Source: Corylus avellana (Eukaryota; Streptophyta; Magnoliopsida; Fagales; Betulaceae). From it: a DNA stretch of 64,000 nucleotides. The notes under the pieces are model-generated. The model was not told the origin of the DNA. It made no database searches and saw nothing but the letters and a program-made list of their open reading frames with translations. The first letter of the stretch is position 1, and each line of letters begins with the position of its first letter. Positions 1 through 10,574 of the stretch are shown here, piece after piece. The DNA is taken from assembly GCF_901000735.1 (NCBI RefSeq), contig NC_081545.1, positions 29,231,513-29,295,512 of the forward strand. The letters are read 5' to 3'. The position numbers were made by a program, and so were the translations under genes.

Positions 1-229
1 TTGTCTATTCATCGGTCAACTAGGTCTTCCGCGGGCTTGTCCAAAGCAAAGGCTATTGGAGACGCCTTCCCTGCCATTCAAGGCACCTCAATTATGTTAT
101 GCAATCTTTCAATCTGTTTAAAGCGCACCCTTCCGGTTGGGTATGTTTGACTGGGCATGAGTTGAACCGATTACAGACCTTTTTGAGTCCAAAAACAAGG
201 CTAGACAACCAATATTCATTCCTCCAGGG

Positions 230-273
<44 letters not shown>

Positions 274-1992
274 TCTTGAAAGTTAAAAAGATTCCTTTGT
301 TTAATTAGTCAAACAATATATAGCTTATCACATTGAAGTAAATTAAACGTCCTACATACGGAGAATTAATTAATGCGTCTCACCATATATGTAGCTACAT
401 TCCAAGTCAAAGTCTTCTACTTCATCACTTCCCTTAATATTATTTTGAACCAGGAACTACTTATACTACAAACTCAACTTTTATATATATAACTTTTGGA
501 TTGTCGTAGAGTGCTCATAATTAAATTATTGAATCAATCTTTATTAAAAAAGCTAAGGCACATAAAATTCATAGACACTCCATGTAAGCCTAGTTATACA
601 AAAATTATATAAGAATTGAGTTTTTAGTGAAAATTTGTTTACTATTATCTATCTATTTTCTCCTTCTTTCTCACTAACATCGTTTCATTATTTCGATACG
701 AGATGCTCATCTCACCCAGTTTAACTTGACCTTCTAATATTTATCAGCATTTGGATAAGTCTTGCTAAAGAAAAAAAATATCCAAAAACTAATGAGAATC
801 ATATCCCATGGACCCATTAAATTAAATAAGAAAAGTACGTATGAGATTTATAACATGCCTAATATAGTATATATGTGACCCTCGCGCGCATTCTGACCTC
901 TATAATGTGGACAATGAATTCACCAATTCCACCCTAAAGTTCACTATTTTCAGCTATTCTATGGACAATCTAGGCCTCACCTTCTAGTGTTGCTATATGT
1001 ATTAAATAAAATTGGACTACATAAATGATTTCAAACGCACTCAATTGTGATTAATCATTTTGAGATCAGAGGGGGGCGGCATTTCAATTCTTTTTGGCAG
1101 TGACAACACTTTATACCTAATGGACACACCATGCCATGCAATCCTTAATTGTCCCTCTTTTTTATGTCATGCCACGTTTGTCTCATTCCCCATGCTTAAG
1201 CCAAACTGGCCACGTATTGTTAAAATTCATCAACGTACCACCCCCACCCACGACCCTCATATTTTTCTCTTCACCACCTCCTCTTTGTTGCTTTTTTTTT
1301 TTTTTAATCTTCTTCTTTAGTTTTTCTAATCTCTTTGTTTGGGTTATTAAAGGTTATATCTACTAAAAACTCACAACCTCTACCACCCATACATGGCTAG
1401 CTACTCCTCAATCGTTGGCTGCCGCTCAACCATTCATTGGCCTCCTTCCGTGCACGTGTACCCCCATGCGCTGTTGTGGCACACTTGGTTGCACACTCCG
1501 CCGCTCCTTTTACTCTCTTTCAGGAAATCTCCTTCATCCAACACCTCTCACTCTTCTTTGTAAATCTCTTTTGGTCCACTAGAAATTCTACACCCAGATC
1601 TAAACCTTAAAAATCTCTAATCTTGGTAGTTCTTTGTCTCACCACCCCAAATGATGTTTCCTCCGCTATTGAACAAGTAGCTCTTAGTCTCCCAAGCTCC
1701 CTCATAAGCTGATCAGGAGCTAAGTTAAAATGAGTTTCCTTAATTTGTTGATACCCACACCGTCTACCATGCATAAACCGCTACAACCAGTTTTACGGAC
1801 AACATTTCTAATTTCGTTCTCCGCCTTGAGAATCCCCTATAGAGTTATGGTTGGGTTGCTATCAATTAATATTTGATTTTTTTTTTTTAGCCTTCGTAAT
1901 TTTTTGTTTTTGTAAACTGTGATGTTTGTCTGTACTCGTTCGTACTCATCTATAAATAAATAAAATATATATAAAAAATTAAATTTAATTAA

Positions 1993-2028
<36 letters not shown>

Positions 2029-2485
2029 AAGAAGAAGATCGAATAAGAAAGCTAGCTCTGGTTGGTTCCAGCTTTCCCATACATCGAGTAAAACAAATTT
2101 ATGCCCTACCTCACTTTGCGAGAGCCTACCCTTTGTGTGATTTTGCCACCTTTAACAAGCTGTACGTGATCTGGTTTGCTGAGTTAATTCTCTATTCTTG
2201 GCCTCATGGAATAGGCAATTACCAATTCACAAAGGTCTTCAACCCAACATCACATACACATGCAAATTCTCCTCGAGGATTCTGTAGGCTATTAATATTG
2301 TTATTGTTATTGCTTCTATGCTTCCCCTCTCTTCCACAATATTAATTGTTTTCTTAGTTGTAACATTGTTCTGTGTTCTTATTGCAGCACAATCTTCGGG
2401 GTTCACTAAGTGGCTGCGCAAAAGTGCAATTGGTATGATGATCAATATAAGATAAAAGTTATTATTATCTATCATATTATAAGGA
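1..2485. other. Intergenic, AT-rich, no gene seen
   Basis: I see no convincing coding exon on either strand. The stretch holds an (AT)n microsatellite at 233-272, pyrimidine runs near 1290-1320 and a long A run near 2000-2026. The missing first exon of the downstream receptor kinase would be expected here or further left. I found no cysteine-rich GUB_WAK-like exon in it. Confidence 0.5.
233..272. repeat. (TA)n microsatellite
   Basis: About 20 uninterrupted TA dinucleotides, probably polymorphic in length. Confidence 0.95.
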
Positions 2486-2700
2486 TGTTAAGAATATTAC
2501 TTGTTATTTACTTCTTTAGGTATTATTAGTCTATTAGGTTTACCTTTTCTTATTCTACTAGGTTTACATTTCCTTAATCTAATAGGTTACTTGCCTCTCT
2601 ATAAATAGAAGTCTCTGTATTCATTATTGTTATTTAGACTCAATGCAATGTAGTCCATTGTGTGCTTTCACTCTCTCTCTTCTCTCTCTTTCTTCCGTTT
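2486..2700 (+). mobile_element. Copia-like LTR fragment or solo LTR
   Basis: It starts with TGTTAAGAATATTACTTGTT, a beginning typical of plant Ty1-copia LTRs. It has a TATA-like box (TATAAATA at 2600-2607) followed by a transcript-leader-like pyrimidine-rich end (CTCTCTCTC, about 2670-2695). The right boundary is not sharp and I could not define a target-site duplication, so its extent is approximate. It lies directly upstream of the receptor-kinase exon, in what should be the intron between the ectodomain and kinase exons. Confidence 0.5.
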
Positions 2701-2859
2701 TTAATATATTATCCAATATATTTAACAAAGGAAAATACATTTATCTTTTTGTAAGCTTTAAAAGAATGTGTCATGTCTACAATATATTGTTTGTTAATTT
2801 TTCCTTCTTTTTTTTCTGCCCGAATGAAGTACGTGACCCAAAACATTCTTCGTGTGCAG

Positions 2860-4001
2860 GCATTTCCATAGGGATTGCAGTGATAGCAGTGATCTCTTTC
2901 GTGATTATCTATAGCTTTAAGAGAGGACACTTTTCAAGTAATTCAATGATTTGGTGGAACAGAGATGTAAAGAATGATCACTTCAAGACTGAGCAAATCA
3001 TAAAGAGTTATGGATTGATGGCCCCAAAGCGATATACTTATTCAAATTTGAAGAAAATAACCAACTCTTTCAAAGAAAAAGTAGGACAAGGAGGATTTGG
3101 TACTGTATACAAAGGGAAGCTACCTGATGGGCGTATAGTGGCAGTGAAAATCCTAAGTGCGTCCAAAGGTAATGGAGAAGAATTTATCAACGAAGTGGCT
3201 AGCATTAGTAGAACATCGCATGTTAATATAGTCTATCTTCTAGGTTTCTGTTACGAGAGGTCTAAAAGAGCTCTAATCTATGAATTCATGCATAATGGAT
3301 CTCTTGATAGGTTCATAGGTGATAAAGGATCTCCAATCACTAATTGTCAGTTGGATAGCAAGACAATGTTCCAGATTACGATTGGCATTGCTCGAGGGCT
3401 AGAATACTTGCACCGTGGTTGTAACACAAGGATCCTACATTTTGACATAAAACCACACAATATACTTTTAGATAAAGATTTGCACCCAAAAATCTCTGAT
3501 TTTGGCCTTGCTAAACTATGCAAAACAAAAGAGAGTATTGTGTCAATGACAGGCATGAGAGGGACTGCAGGATACATTGCACCAGAAGTATTTAATCGGT
3601 ACTTTGGTGGGGTCTCTCACAAGTCTGACGTCTACAGCTACGGAATGTTGGTTCTTGAAATGGTTGGAGCAAGAAAGAAATTTGATAGTGGGCTCTCTCA
3701 AACCAGCGAAACATATTTTCCACATGGGATTTATAAGAAACTTGAACAAGGTGAAACTTTTGTAACTTTGGAGAATATAACAGATGAGGAAGAAGACATA
3801 ATAAAAAAGATGATAATTGTGAGTTTATGGTGCACTCAAACCTGTCCTTCAGATCGGCCATCAATGAGTAAGGCGATAGAAATGTTAGAAGGTAGCCTTC
3901 GATCCTTACAAGTTCCACCAAACCCTGTCATGCATTCACCTGTGAGATCACCTCAAGATTCCTCCACAACTGAAGATTCCTCCACAATTTCGCAGTCTTG
4001 A
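2860..4001 (+). CDS. LRK10L/PR5K-type receptor-like kinase, TM and kinase exon (5' part missing)
   Basis: This is the last exon of a leaf-rust-10-like (LRK10L, WAK-related) receptor kinase at the plasma membrane. It opens after the acceptor TTCGTGTGCAG in phase 1. First comes a hydrophobic transmembrane segment (GISIGIAVIAVISFVIIYSF). The kinase domain then has the glycine loop GQGGFGTVYKG, the lysine in VAVKIL, the catalytic loop HFDIKPHNILL, DFGLAK and the activation-segment end GTAGYIAPE. The Phe before the catalytic Asp makes it a non-RD kinase, as is usual in this family and common in immune receptors. A Ser/Thr-rich tail ends at 4001. The family normally has an upstream exon with a signal peptide and the GUB_WAK_bind cysteine-rich domain. 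I found none in the 2.8 kb upstream, and an LTR-like sequence sits in that interval. It may be a truncated gene or may have a distant first exon. The kinase frame itself is intact. Confidence 0.85.
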
Positions 4002-6571
4002 TCATAGAATCCAACACTTTAAATGGTTACAATTGTGTCATAAGATTAAAAAAAAAAAATTAAATAAAGGGGTAGTGTTGTACTGTCTTCTCGAAGAGTG
4101 GTGCAAAAGCCATACGTTTTAAATGGATGAGTCAAGTTGAGGAAGGGCTAGAAGAGCTTTGTGAACCTGATAATCTACTTCAAGAGGAATCTAAGACAAA
4201 GTATATATATATATACATCTCAAATGAAAATGATAGTATTTATTTTGTAGTCAGAATTTAAAATTAGTACATCTAACAGTGTAAATGAAATCAATATTAA
4301 CAATTCTTTAAAAAAATTTAAATAATGTAAAATTATGTACACCGTTAAATGCATCAACTTTAAATCCTAACTATAATATTATCTATTTCTTATCCATGAA
4401 AGTGCAAAGTCGAATGTTTATAAAATTAAACATTATCTCTCGATCACGTGTAGAGAATGTTTAATTAAATTCTATTAAGGAAGCGATTTAAGTCTCGCGT
4501 GAGCAAAAGTAAACTCTAGAACTTTATGTTTGCATCGTCACTCAAAACTTGACGCTGACAGCCCAACAACTCATCCGGATGGTAAACAGTATTGCCTTGA
4601 AGCTTTTCTTGTGGGTTCATCTAAACCACCACAAAGCACATGGCACTCGATCTTAGCTTTCAAGTTATCAAAAGAGAAGATATATATAATAATTTGGCAA
4701 GTTTAAAGATGCTCGGAAGTACAAGAAGGCAGGTATATATTGCAACTAATTCTATGTATGGATTCGATACTTTGCAGACCCTTACCCGTAAAGGAACTTT
4801 AAAGTAGGAATATACTTTCTCTTATGAGTTCTTTTAAGACAGAGTCACTTTGCTTACTCGTTTTTTATAAGTAAATTTTAAATTTGTGCAAAATATTCTT
4901 TTCACACGGATTGAATAAGACTCGACTTTGCTGTAAACATGATTTCAAGAAATTGTTTGCATCTAATATTGAATTCGACTCTTAGACTTAATGAAAATGA
5001 TTCACGGCTAGAAAAGCTTAGTTAAACTTGTTCAAATAAAAATTCAACCTTTTGAGTTGGATAATTTTAATAGAAAAGATTTATTAGAATGCATGCCAGA
5101 ATTTCTTGGGACTTGGGGTATGCCTAGAAATCCAAAATAAATATAATCGAGTTCAGGAATTGAATCCAAAGCCTCAAACGTGGGCAGAGAAGTGAACAAA
5201 TTGTGGGTGTTTTGACTTTTATATTTAATTTAGTTTGAGCACTCGTATCTTGCATATATACTAACGCAGCAGGCACATAGATGTCATGTATAACATACGT
5301 CAAGTATACATACATAAATATTAGACAACAAATCTATCTACCATATCCATATCACTACCAATAAATATTAAATAATGTACGTTTTTTTTTTTTTTTTAGT
5401 TATTCACTATTCTTTCACCAAAAGAACTGCATTTCATTACTAATAACACATTACGTGCATTTCCAAGTATCCAAAAAAAGCCTTATTTTAGTAAGAAATA
5501 GGATATTACATGGTATGGTATGTGTATCTGAGTCAGGAAATAACATCTAAAAAAAATTCACGATATTTAATTAAGTACACACAAAAGTATGGATTTGAAT
5601 CCCGCAATGAAAATTTTCATGTTTAATCAATGTAAACCATTTTGGTTTTTATTGATGTTCTGGTGAAACTAGAGTAGACTATAACTCAATCAGACTTAGA
5701 GAGAACACTTGTATTTTCTACCGTCTAGACTTTTTATGTATGAGTGAGTACTAATATGATTATGCCTAAATATAATAGTTATAATTCATCTCTCCTACCT
5801 GTCTCTTGCTCACGAAAAATAATAATAATAATAATAATAATATTTTCACCTATCCGTTAGAGACTGGACCAATATTTGGCATTTTGAATAGGGTACTGTA
5901 CAAGGCCATTATTAGAACGATGCTGATGAAGTGTTTTACAGTGATAGGTGATCAAGCTTATTTATGGGATATTATTGGGTATTTCGCGTAATGATTACGT
6001 AAAATTGCCACGTACCCACTTGTCATACAACCAATTCTTGCTCAATTTCAATGCTCGGTTTGCTATGACTCAAGAAATATTGTAGCCTTGTCGGTCAACA
6101 TTGATGAGGTCCTTTTCATTACGATTGATGGAATAAACCAATACAAATCCTATATATATATATACATACATAACACAACTTCCTATGTGGGGTTCTATTT
6201 TATTTTATTTTTTTAAAAAAAAAGTTATATGTATAAATGGTACATATGATTTCCCTCTTCAATAAAAATATATTTGGGTTTTAGAAAGTGACAAAACTAA
6301 TATTTGTACTTTTAAGTTTATCAATTTGTACTTCCGGCCCCTCTACGGTCTAAAAACTTAACATAATTTAGTTTATGTGTATAAAAAATCATGTTGGATC
6401 AATAAAATGTTGTCACACATGTATAACATGCTACCTCAACATGACATTTAAAAAAATTAAAAATTAAAAAGATGACAAAGGGTGACTATTCCGTCTCTGT
6501 TGTTAGTGAGGTAGACAATTTAATTTGCTCGTATGGGAAAATAAAGTTAGGATTTTGAGAGTAACTTCACC
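4002..6571. other. Intergenic, no gene seen
   Basis: AT-rich sequence with short microsatellites, including (AAT)n at about 5818-5842, and scattered A or T runs. No exon is supportable on either strand. Confidence 0.5.
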
Positions 6572-6880
6572 CAGGGCCGGCTCAATAGCTAGGCCACTAT
6601 GGCGGTTGCTTAGGGCCCTAGTTAATAAGACCCAAAAAAATTTTTAATAAGGCCCAAAAAAAATTATAATTTTATTTTAACTTAAGGCCTATTTTTTTAA
6701 AAAAAAAAAATAAGGCCCAAATTTTTTTCTCATATTAAAAGTTATGAAACAACAATGAGAATAAAAATAATATTATAAAAATATAATAATATTATTTAAT
6801 TAATATTTAAATATTAAAAATAAATAAAATCCAACTTCAAAATTTCGCTTAAAGCCCCCGAATACATTGAGCCGGCCCTG
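6572..6880. mobile_element. hAT-type MITE (309 bp)
   Basis: The ends are inverted: CAGGGCCGGCTCA on the left and TGAGCCGGCCCTG on the right. They are flanked by a perfect 8-bp target-site duplication ACTTCACC at 6564-6571 and 6881-6888. CAGGG termini with an 8-bp duplication are typical of the hAT superfamily. The interior is AT-rich, repeats the word AAGGCCCAA and has no coding capacity, so it is non-autonomous. Confidence 0.9.
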
Positions 6881-7060
6881 ACTTCACCGCTCCTTGAGAT
6901 GATTTGGCCATCTCCAATTATGTATTTAACGCATTGTGTGAGACACACAATTGGTTAGGTTTTCAGCTTGGTTTTAAAAATGGAATAATTGAGACTTTTT
7001 TTTTTTTTTTTTTTCTTGTACCAATTTTTAAAAGAATTGGAGAGGTGAATGTTTAAGGTT

Positions 7061-7233
7061 GAGTAGTGATAATCATAACACCTGTTTGAGTGAACAGTCA
7101 CTCACATTGGTGTATTTTATAATATTATTTTTTTAATATTACTGCTCAAATTTTTTTTAATAATATAATAATATTATAATACACCAGCGTAAGTAACTGT
7201 TCACTCACGTTGGTGTTATGATTATCACTACTC
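7061..7233. mobile_element. MULE-type MITE (173 bp)
   Basis: It has perfect 22-bp terminal inverted repeats beginning GAGTAGTGATAATCATAACA. A shorter second inverted segment continues inward (AGTCACTCACATTGGTGTAT against the right half). The flanks repeat TTTAAGGTT at 7052-7060 and about 7235-7243. A 9-10-bp duplication suggests a Mutator-like origin. It is non-coding. Confidence 0.8.
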
Positions 7234-8121
7234 ATTTAAGGTTTAGAGATTAATTTGATTAAATTGGCAACCTGGGTTGGATCTCATATTTTAAAAGGAA
7301 ATTATTTTTCAAATAAAAAATAATTATTATATCTATAAAATAAAGAGAAATTCTACTTGATCCTTATATATTATTTTATGTGTATATGTATATGTATCAA
7401 ATTTTGCAGGCCCTAGTCTATTTTTTAATCCGACTTAATTATTAAAACAACGTCTCAGGAATTCCAAAAGTGGAAGGGCAGCAAACAAATAGGGAATCAC
7501 AAGCGTGCTTAATTACGGCTTAATACAAATTTTGTTAATTAATTTTGTTAATTTTTTTTTTATTTTGATCAAAATTTGTCGTTGTCAATAATCTCCTTCC
7601 ACGTCACTGCAAACATGTCCACCTCTCTGAAGGCAGCAAGCACAATAATAAACTTTCCCCGTAAAACTCCATATCTCAGGTCCTCGGTAGAGGCCGGCTT
7701 TTGGTGCTTAAAACTCTCCGCACGTTTTATCTTCTTCTTTGAATCTCCTCCAAATCAGCAGTTTCCTTTTGTTGGTTTACCAAATCTCCTACTCTCCATG
7801 AAACCCATTTCACCGTTTTTACCTCCCACCCCTTTGGCAACCGTAAATTTCCAAGACTTTTAATGTTTTTCTCAAAGCGTTTGGGAATGAATTCCCTTAG
7901 ATATCAATCGTTTTCTTGAATTCAAAGTTGTTTATGGTTTTCTTTTTGACTGCTGAGACTTTCAATTTGTTGGCTTTGTTAGGTTTGAATCTTTAATGCT
8001 TCTTTTTGTTGCAGATAAAACGTCAAACTTGTCAGTAAAAACTTTTTTTTTGCTGGTTTTTCTGATACCCTTTTAAATTCAAACAATTGGGTTTCAAACT
8101 TTGAATTATTTGGTTCGAGAA
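7234..8121 (+). other. Promoter and 5' leader of the 8122 gene
   Basis: The stretch contains an A/T-rich promoter region and a leader. A T-rich tract ending TTTTTGTTGCAG at about 8014 looks like a 3' splice site, so a leader intron is possible. I see no upstream coding exon. Confidence 0.35.
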
Positions 8122-8850
8122 ATGGTTGTTGATCTCTACTCGGAAAGTTCGAGTATGGGTACGACGAGTCCAAGAATTTCGTTTTCTCATGATTTCTGTC
8201 AATCCGACGTCGTCCCTGTCGAACACCACCCTCTTCGGTCAAACTCCATAGATTTTGACTTCTGTGTTCGTGAGGGGTTCGATCAAGAATCTTCCTCCGC
8301 CGACGAGCTTTTCTCCGATGGGAAAATCCTCCCGACCCAAATCAAGAAAAAGGCGGTCGCGATCGCCACCACAAAGCCAATGGATCAATGCGGCTCTCAT
8401 CATCATCCGCCGTTGCCACTGCCACGTACTACTACAACAACAACAACAAGCGGAAACAAGAGTACTTCAAAGCAAGAGAGCCCCAAAGAAAACTCCAAGT
8501 CATTTTGGCGGTTCACGCGGAGCAGCAGCTGCGGGAGTGGATATGGGAGGAGCTTATGCCCTCTGCCGCCGCTTCTGTCGCGGAGCAATTCAACTGGGTC
8601 TGCAGTAAATTCGAGGCAGAGTTCTCAGAAGCATGCATCAATGAAAGCATCACAATCTTCCGCGTCGGCGGCGGCGGCGGCGGCGGGGGGATATCCAAGG
8701 CCGCCATTGAAGAAGGGGATTCATGGATCATACGGGAATATTAATGGTGTTCGGATTAGTCCTGTGTTGAATGTTCCTCCAGCGAATAATCTATTTGGGC
8801 TAGGCTCAATTTTCTCATCCAGTGGCAGAGATAAGAACAGGAAGAAGTGA
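8122..8850 (+). CDS. Plant-specific protein of unknown function with ADELFSDGKILP motif
   Basis: A single-exon gene of 242 aa. I chose the ATG at 8122 (MVVDLYSESS) because the frame upstream of it has no other ATG. The N-terminal block SMGTTSPRISFSHDF and the block SSADELFSDGKILPTQIKKK (residues 58-77) recall plant proteins such as membrane-associated kinase regulators, where a similar ADELF..G..LP segment occurs. I cannot assign a function. The middle is low complexity: His and Pro stretches, Thr runs, Ser-rich segments and a run of six Ala encoded by GCG/GGC repeats near 8660-8690. The C-terminus is basic and well ordered (SPVLNVPPANNLFGLGSIFS, then DKNRKK), which recalls conserved tails of uncharacterised plant proteins. 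It is probably a disordered regulatory protein. A decayed copy of the same gene lies at about 12.3-12.95 kb. Confidence 0.8.
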   Translation: MVVDLYSESSSMGTTSPRISFSHDFCQSDVVPVEHHPLRSNSIDFDFCVREGFDQESSSADELFSDGKILPTQIKKKAVAIATTKPMDQCGSHHHPPLPLPRTTTTTTTSGNKSTSKQESPKENSKSFWRFTRSSSCGSGYGRSLCPLPPLLSRSNSTGSAVNSRQSSQKHASMKASQSSASAAAAAAGGYPRPPLKKGIHGSYGNINGVRISPVLNVPPANNLFGLGSIFSSSGRDKNRKK

Positions 8851-10318
8851 TCGATCGGATTCATTAATTGATTGACTTTTGCTGATAATTTCAATTTTTT
8901 TAGTATATATTAATTTGTTTCTTGATATTCCGATTGTGATTAAGAAATTAAAATATATATCTAGAATTGGGGTATCGAGAAGAGAGATAATGGAAGCTAG
9001 GGACAAGAAATGGCATAATTCAAGAGCACATGGTTTGGAGCACAAAATGACAGGTACCGTTGCTTTCATGGCTGTCCCATGCTGTTCTTCTTTATAAGCT
9101 TTTGGTCTTTGCTCACACATGGTGCACGTACTTTGATTTTGTTGCCCTTATCTTTACAGAAAGAGCAAAAAAGACGAAGATTAGGTGGTTGGTTGTATGT
9201 GAGAGAGGATGGAGGAGTACTGTTTGAAATGTTATTCAGATTTGATTTGGAGAGATTATGAATTGATTTGTTTTTTGGTTGTACTTTGTATGAATTGATT
9301 GATGTATTAATAATAACGACTTTCTTTTCTACTATTTCTCATTAGAAATTTTTAATTACCCTCTCTCACATGCTGCAAAATAATGCCACCCTTTTCATAT
9401 CTAGTTGCCATTAGCTAGGGCTTAATTTTTATGTTTGTTTTTTCATCATGTTATAGACCCACATATATTTCAAGATAAATCCCCCAAATATTAATTATCA
9501 AGTTTAACATGGAACTTGTAAAACCTATTTTTGTTAAGGCTAAGTAATGTTATTTAGTACGCAACTGAGATGACGTGACACTAAAAATTAGCTTTTGAAT
9601 TAACAAAGATTTGTGAAAAGAATTAATTTTTCTGTTATGCCATCTCAGCCGTATGACAATTTACTAAACTAAATAGCATTTCTCTTTAGGAATATATACA
9701 ATATACATATATCATAATATATAATAATGTTTAATGATTTTCCAAAGAGAAGAGAAATGTATTAATAAGCCTAGATTCAAAGAGACAGACACATGAAAGG
9801 ATGGGTGGTTGGGAGAGACTTAATCATGTGACCTGCTTAGGACAACATGCAGGTCCCTCTTGCTTCAGGGTTGTCCCATCTTATATTTCCCGTATTATAT
9901 TTCCTTTTTAAAAAAAAAAAAAAAAAAAACAGCTTTCTTGCTGTGCATGATTGATTCCAGCTCCCTTCCTATGTACTCATTTTCTATCCAGGTTTTGCTT
10001 TTTTCTCTCATGACTCATGAGTCTTGCCAAATTAGGGCAAGTACTTGTTTCAACTACGTACACACAGATGCCCGAAGAGAGCACATTCTTTCCTTTCACA
10101 ATCATTTTCCCTTGTTACGAAGAGAGAGAACTAATTGTACATGGGATGAATCAATTTTATATATAAACTATATACCGATCAAGTATTCACCTTTCATTTA
10201 TCAAAATTGATGTGACGTGATCCTCCATCGTGTGGAGTTATTGTAGATCGAAGACAGCATCAAGTCTCAAAATATACGATCTTTTTTAGGTTACCTTTGT
10301 GTGTAACTGATCACATGC
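8851..10318 (+). other. 3' flank of the 8122 gene and intergenic DNA
   Basis: The first few hundred bases are probably 3' UTR. A segment at about 9030-9165 resembles sequence downstream of the decayed copy at about 12895-13010, and more weakly sequence near 9845-9895. This suggests local duplication. No further gene is supportable. Confidence 0.4.
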
Positions 10319-10489
10319 GGAAAATGATCCTCTCCATTTCAAAATTTCTCTATTTCCTTAATTTAGTGTATTTTGAAGGATATTGCATTTAATGTATTAC
10401 CATCATTAAACTTTTTAGACAACACTACCCTTCAAAATGCACTAAATGGAAGAAATTGAGGGATTTTGAAATGAAGAGGATCTGTTTCC
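10319..10489. mobile_element. MULE-type MITE with 10-bp TSD (171 bp)
   Basis: This is a long imperfect inverted repeat. The left arm begins GGAAAATGATCCTCTCCATT and the right arm ends AATGAAGAGGATCTGTTTCC. The two arms cover most of the element. It is flanked by a perfect 10-bp direct repeat GATCACATGC at 10309-10318 and 10490-10499. A long-arm fold-back with a 9-10-bp duplication fits a Mutator-derived MITE. It has no coding capacity. Confidence 0.9.
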
Positions 10490-10538
10490 GATCACATGCA
10501 CATATAACAACTATTAGGAAAAGAAAACGAGAAAATTG

Positions 10539-10574
<36 letters not shown>

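Noticed and set aside
2643..2859. N-terminal extension of the receptor-kinase frame starting at 2643
   Set aside because: It runs through a pyrimidine-rich LTR-like sequence and an intron with a good acceptor at 2858-2859. The peptide is low complexity and unrelated to the family's ectodomain.
8101..8121. Extension of the 8122 gene to position 8101
   Set aside because: The frame is open but begins with TTG. The first ATG is at 8122 and leads straight into the conserved-looking N-terminus.
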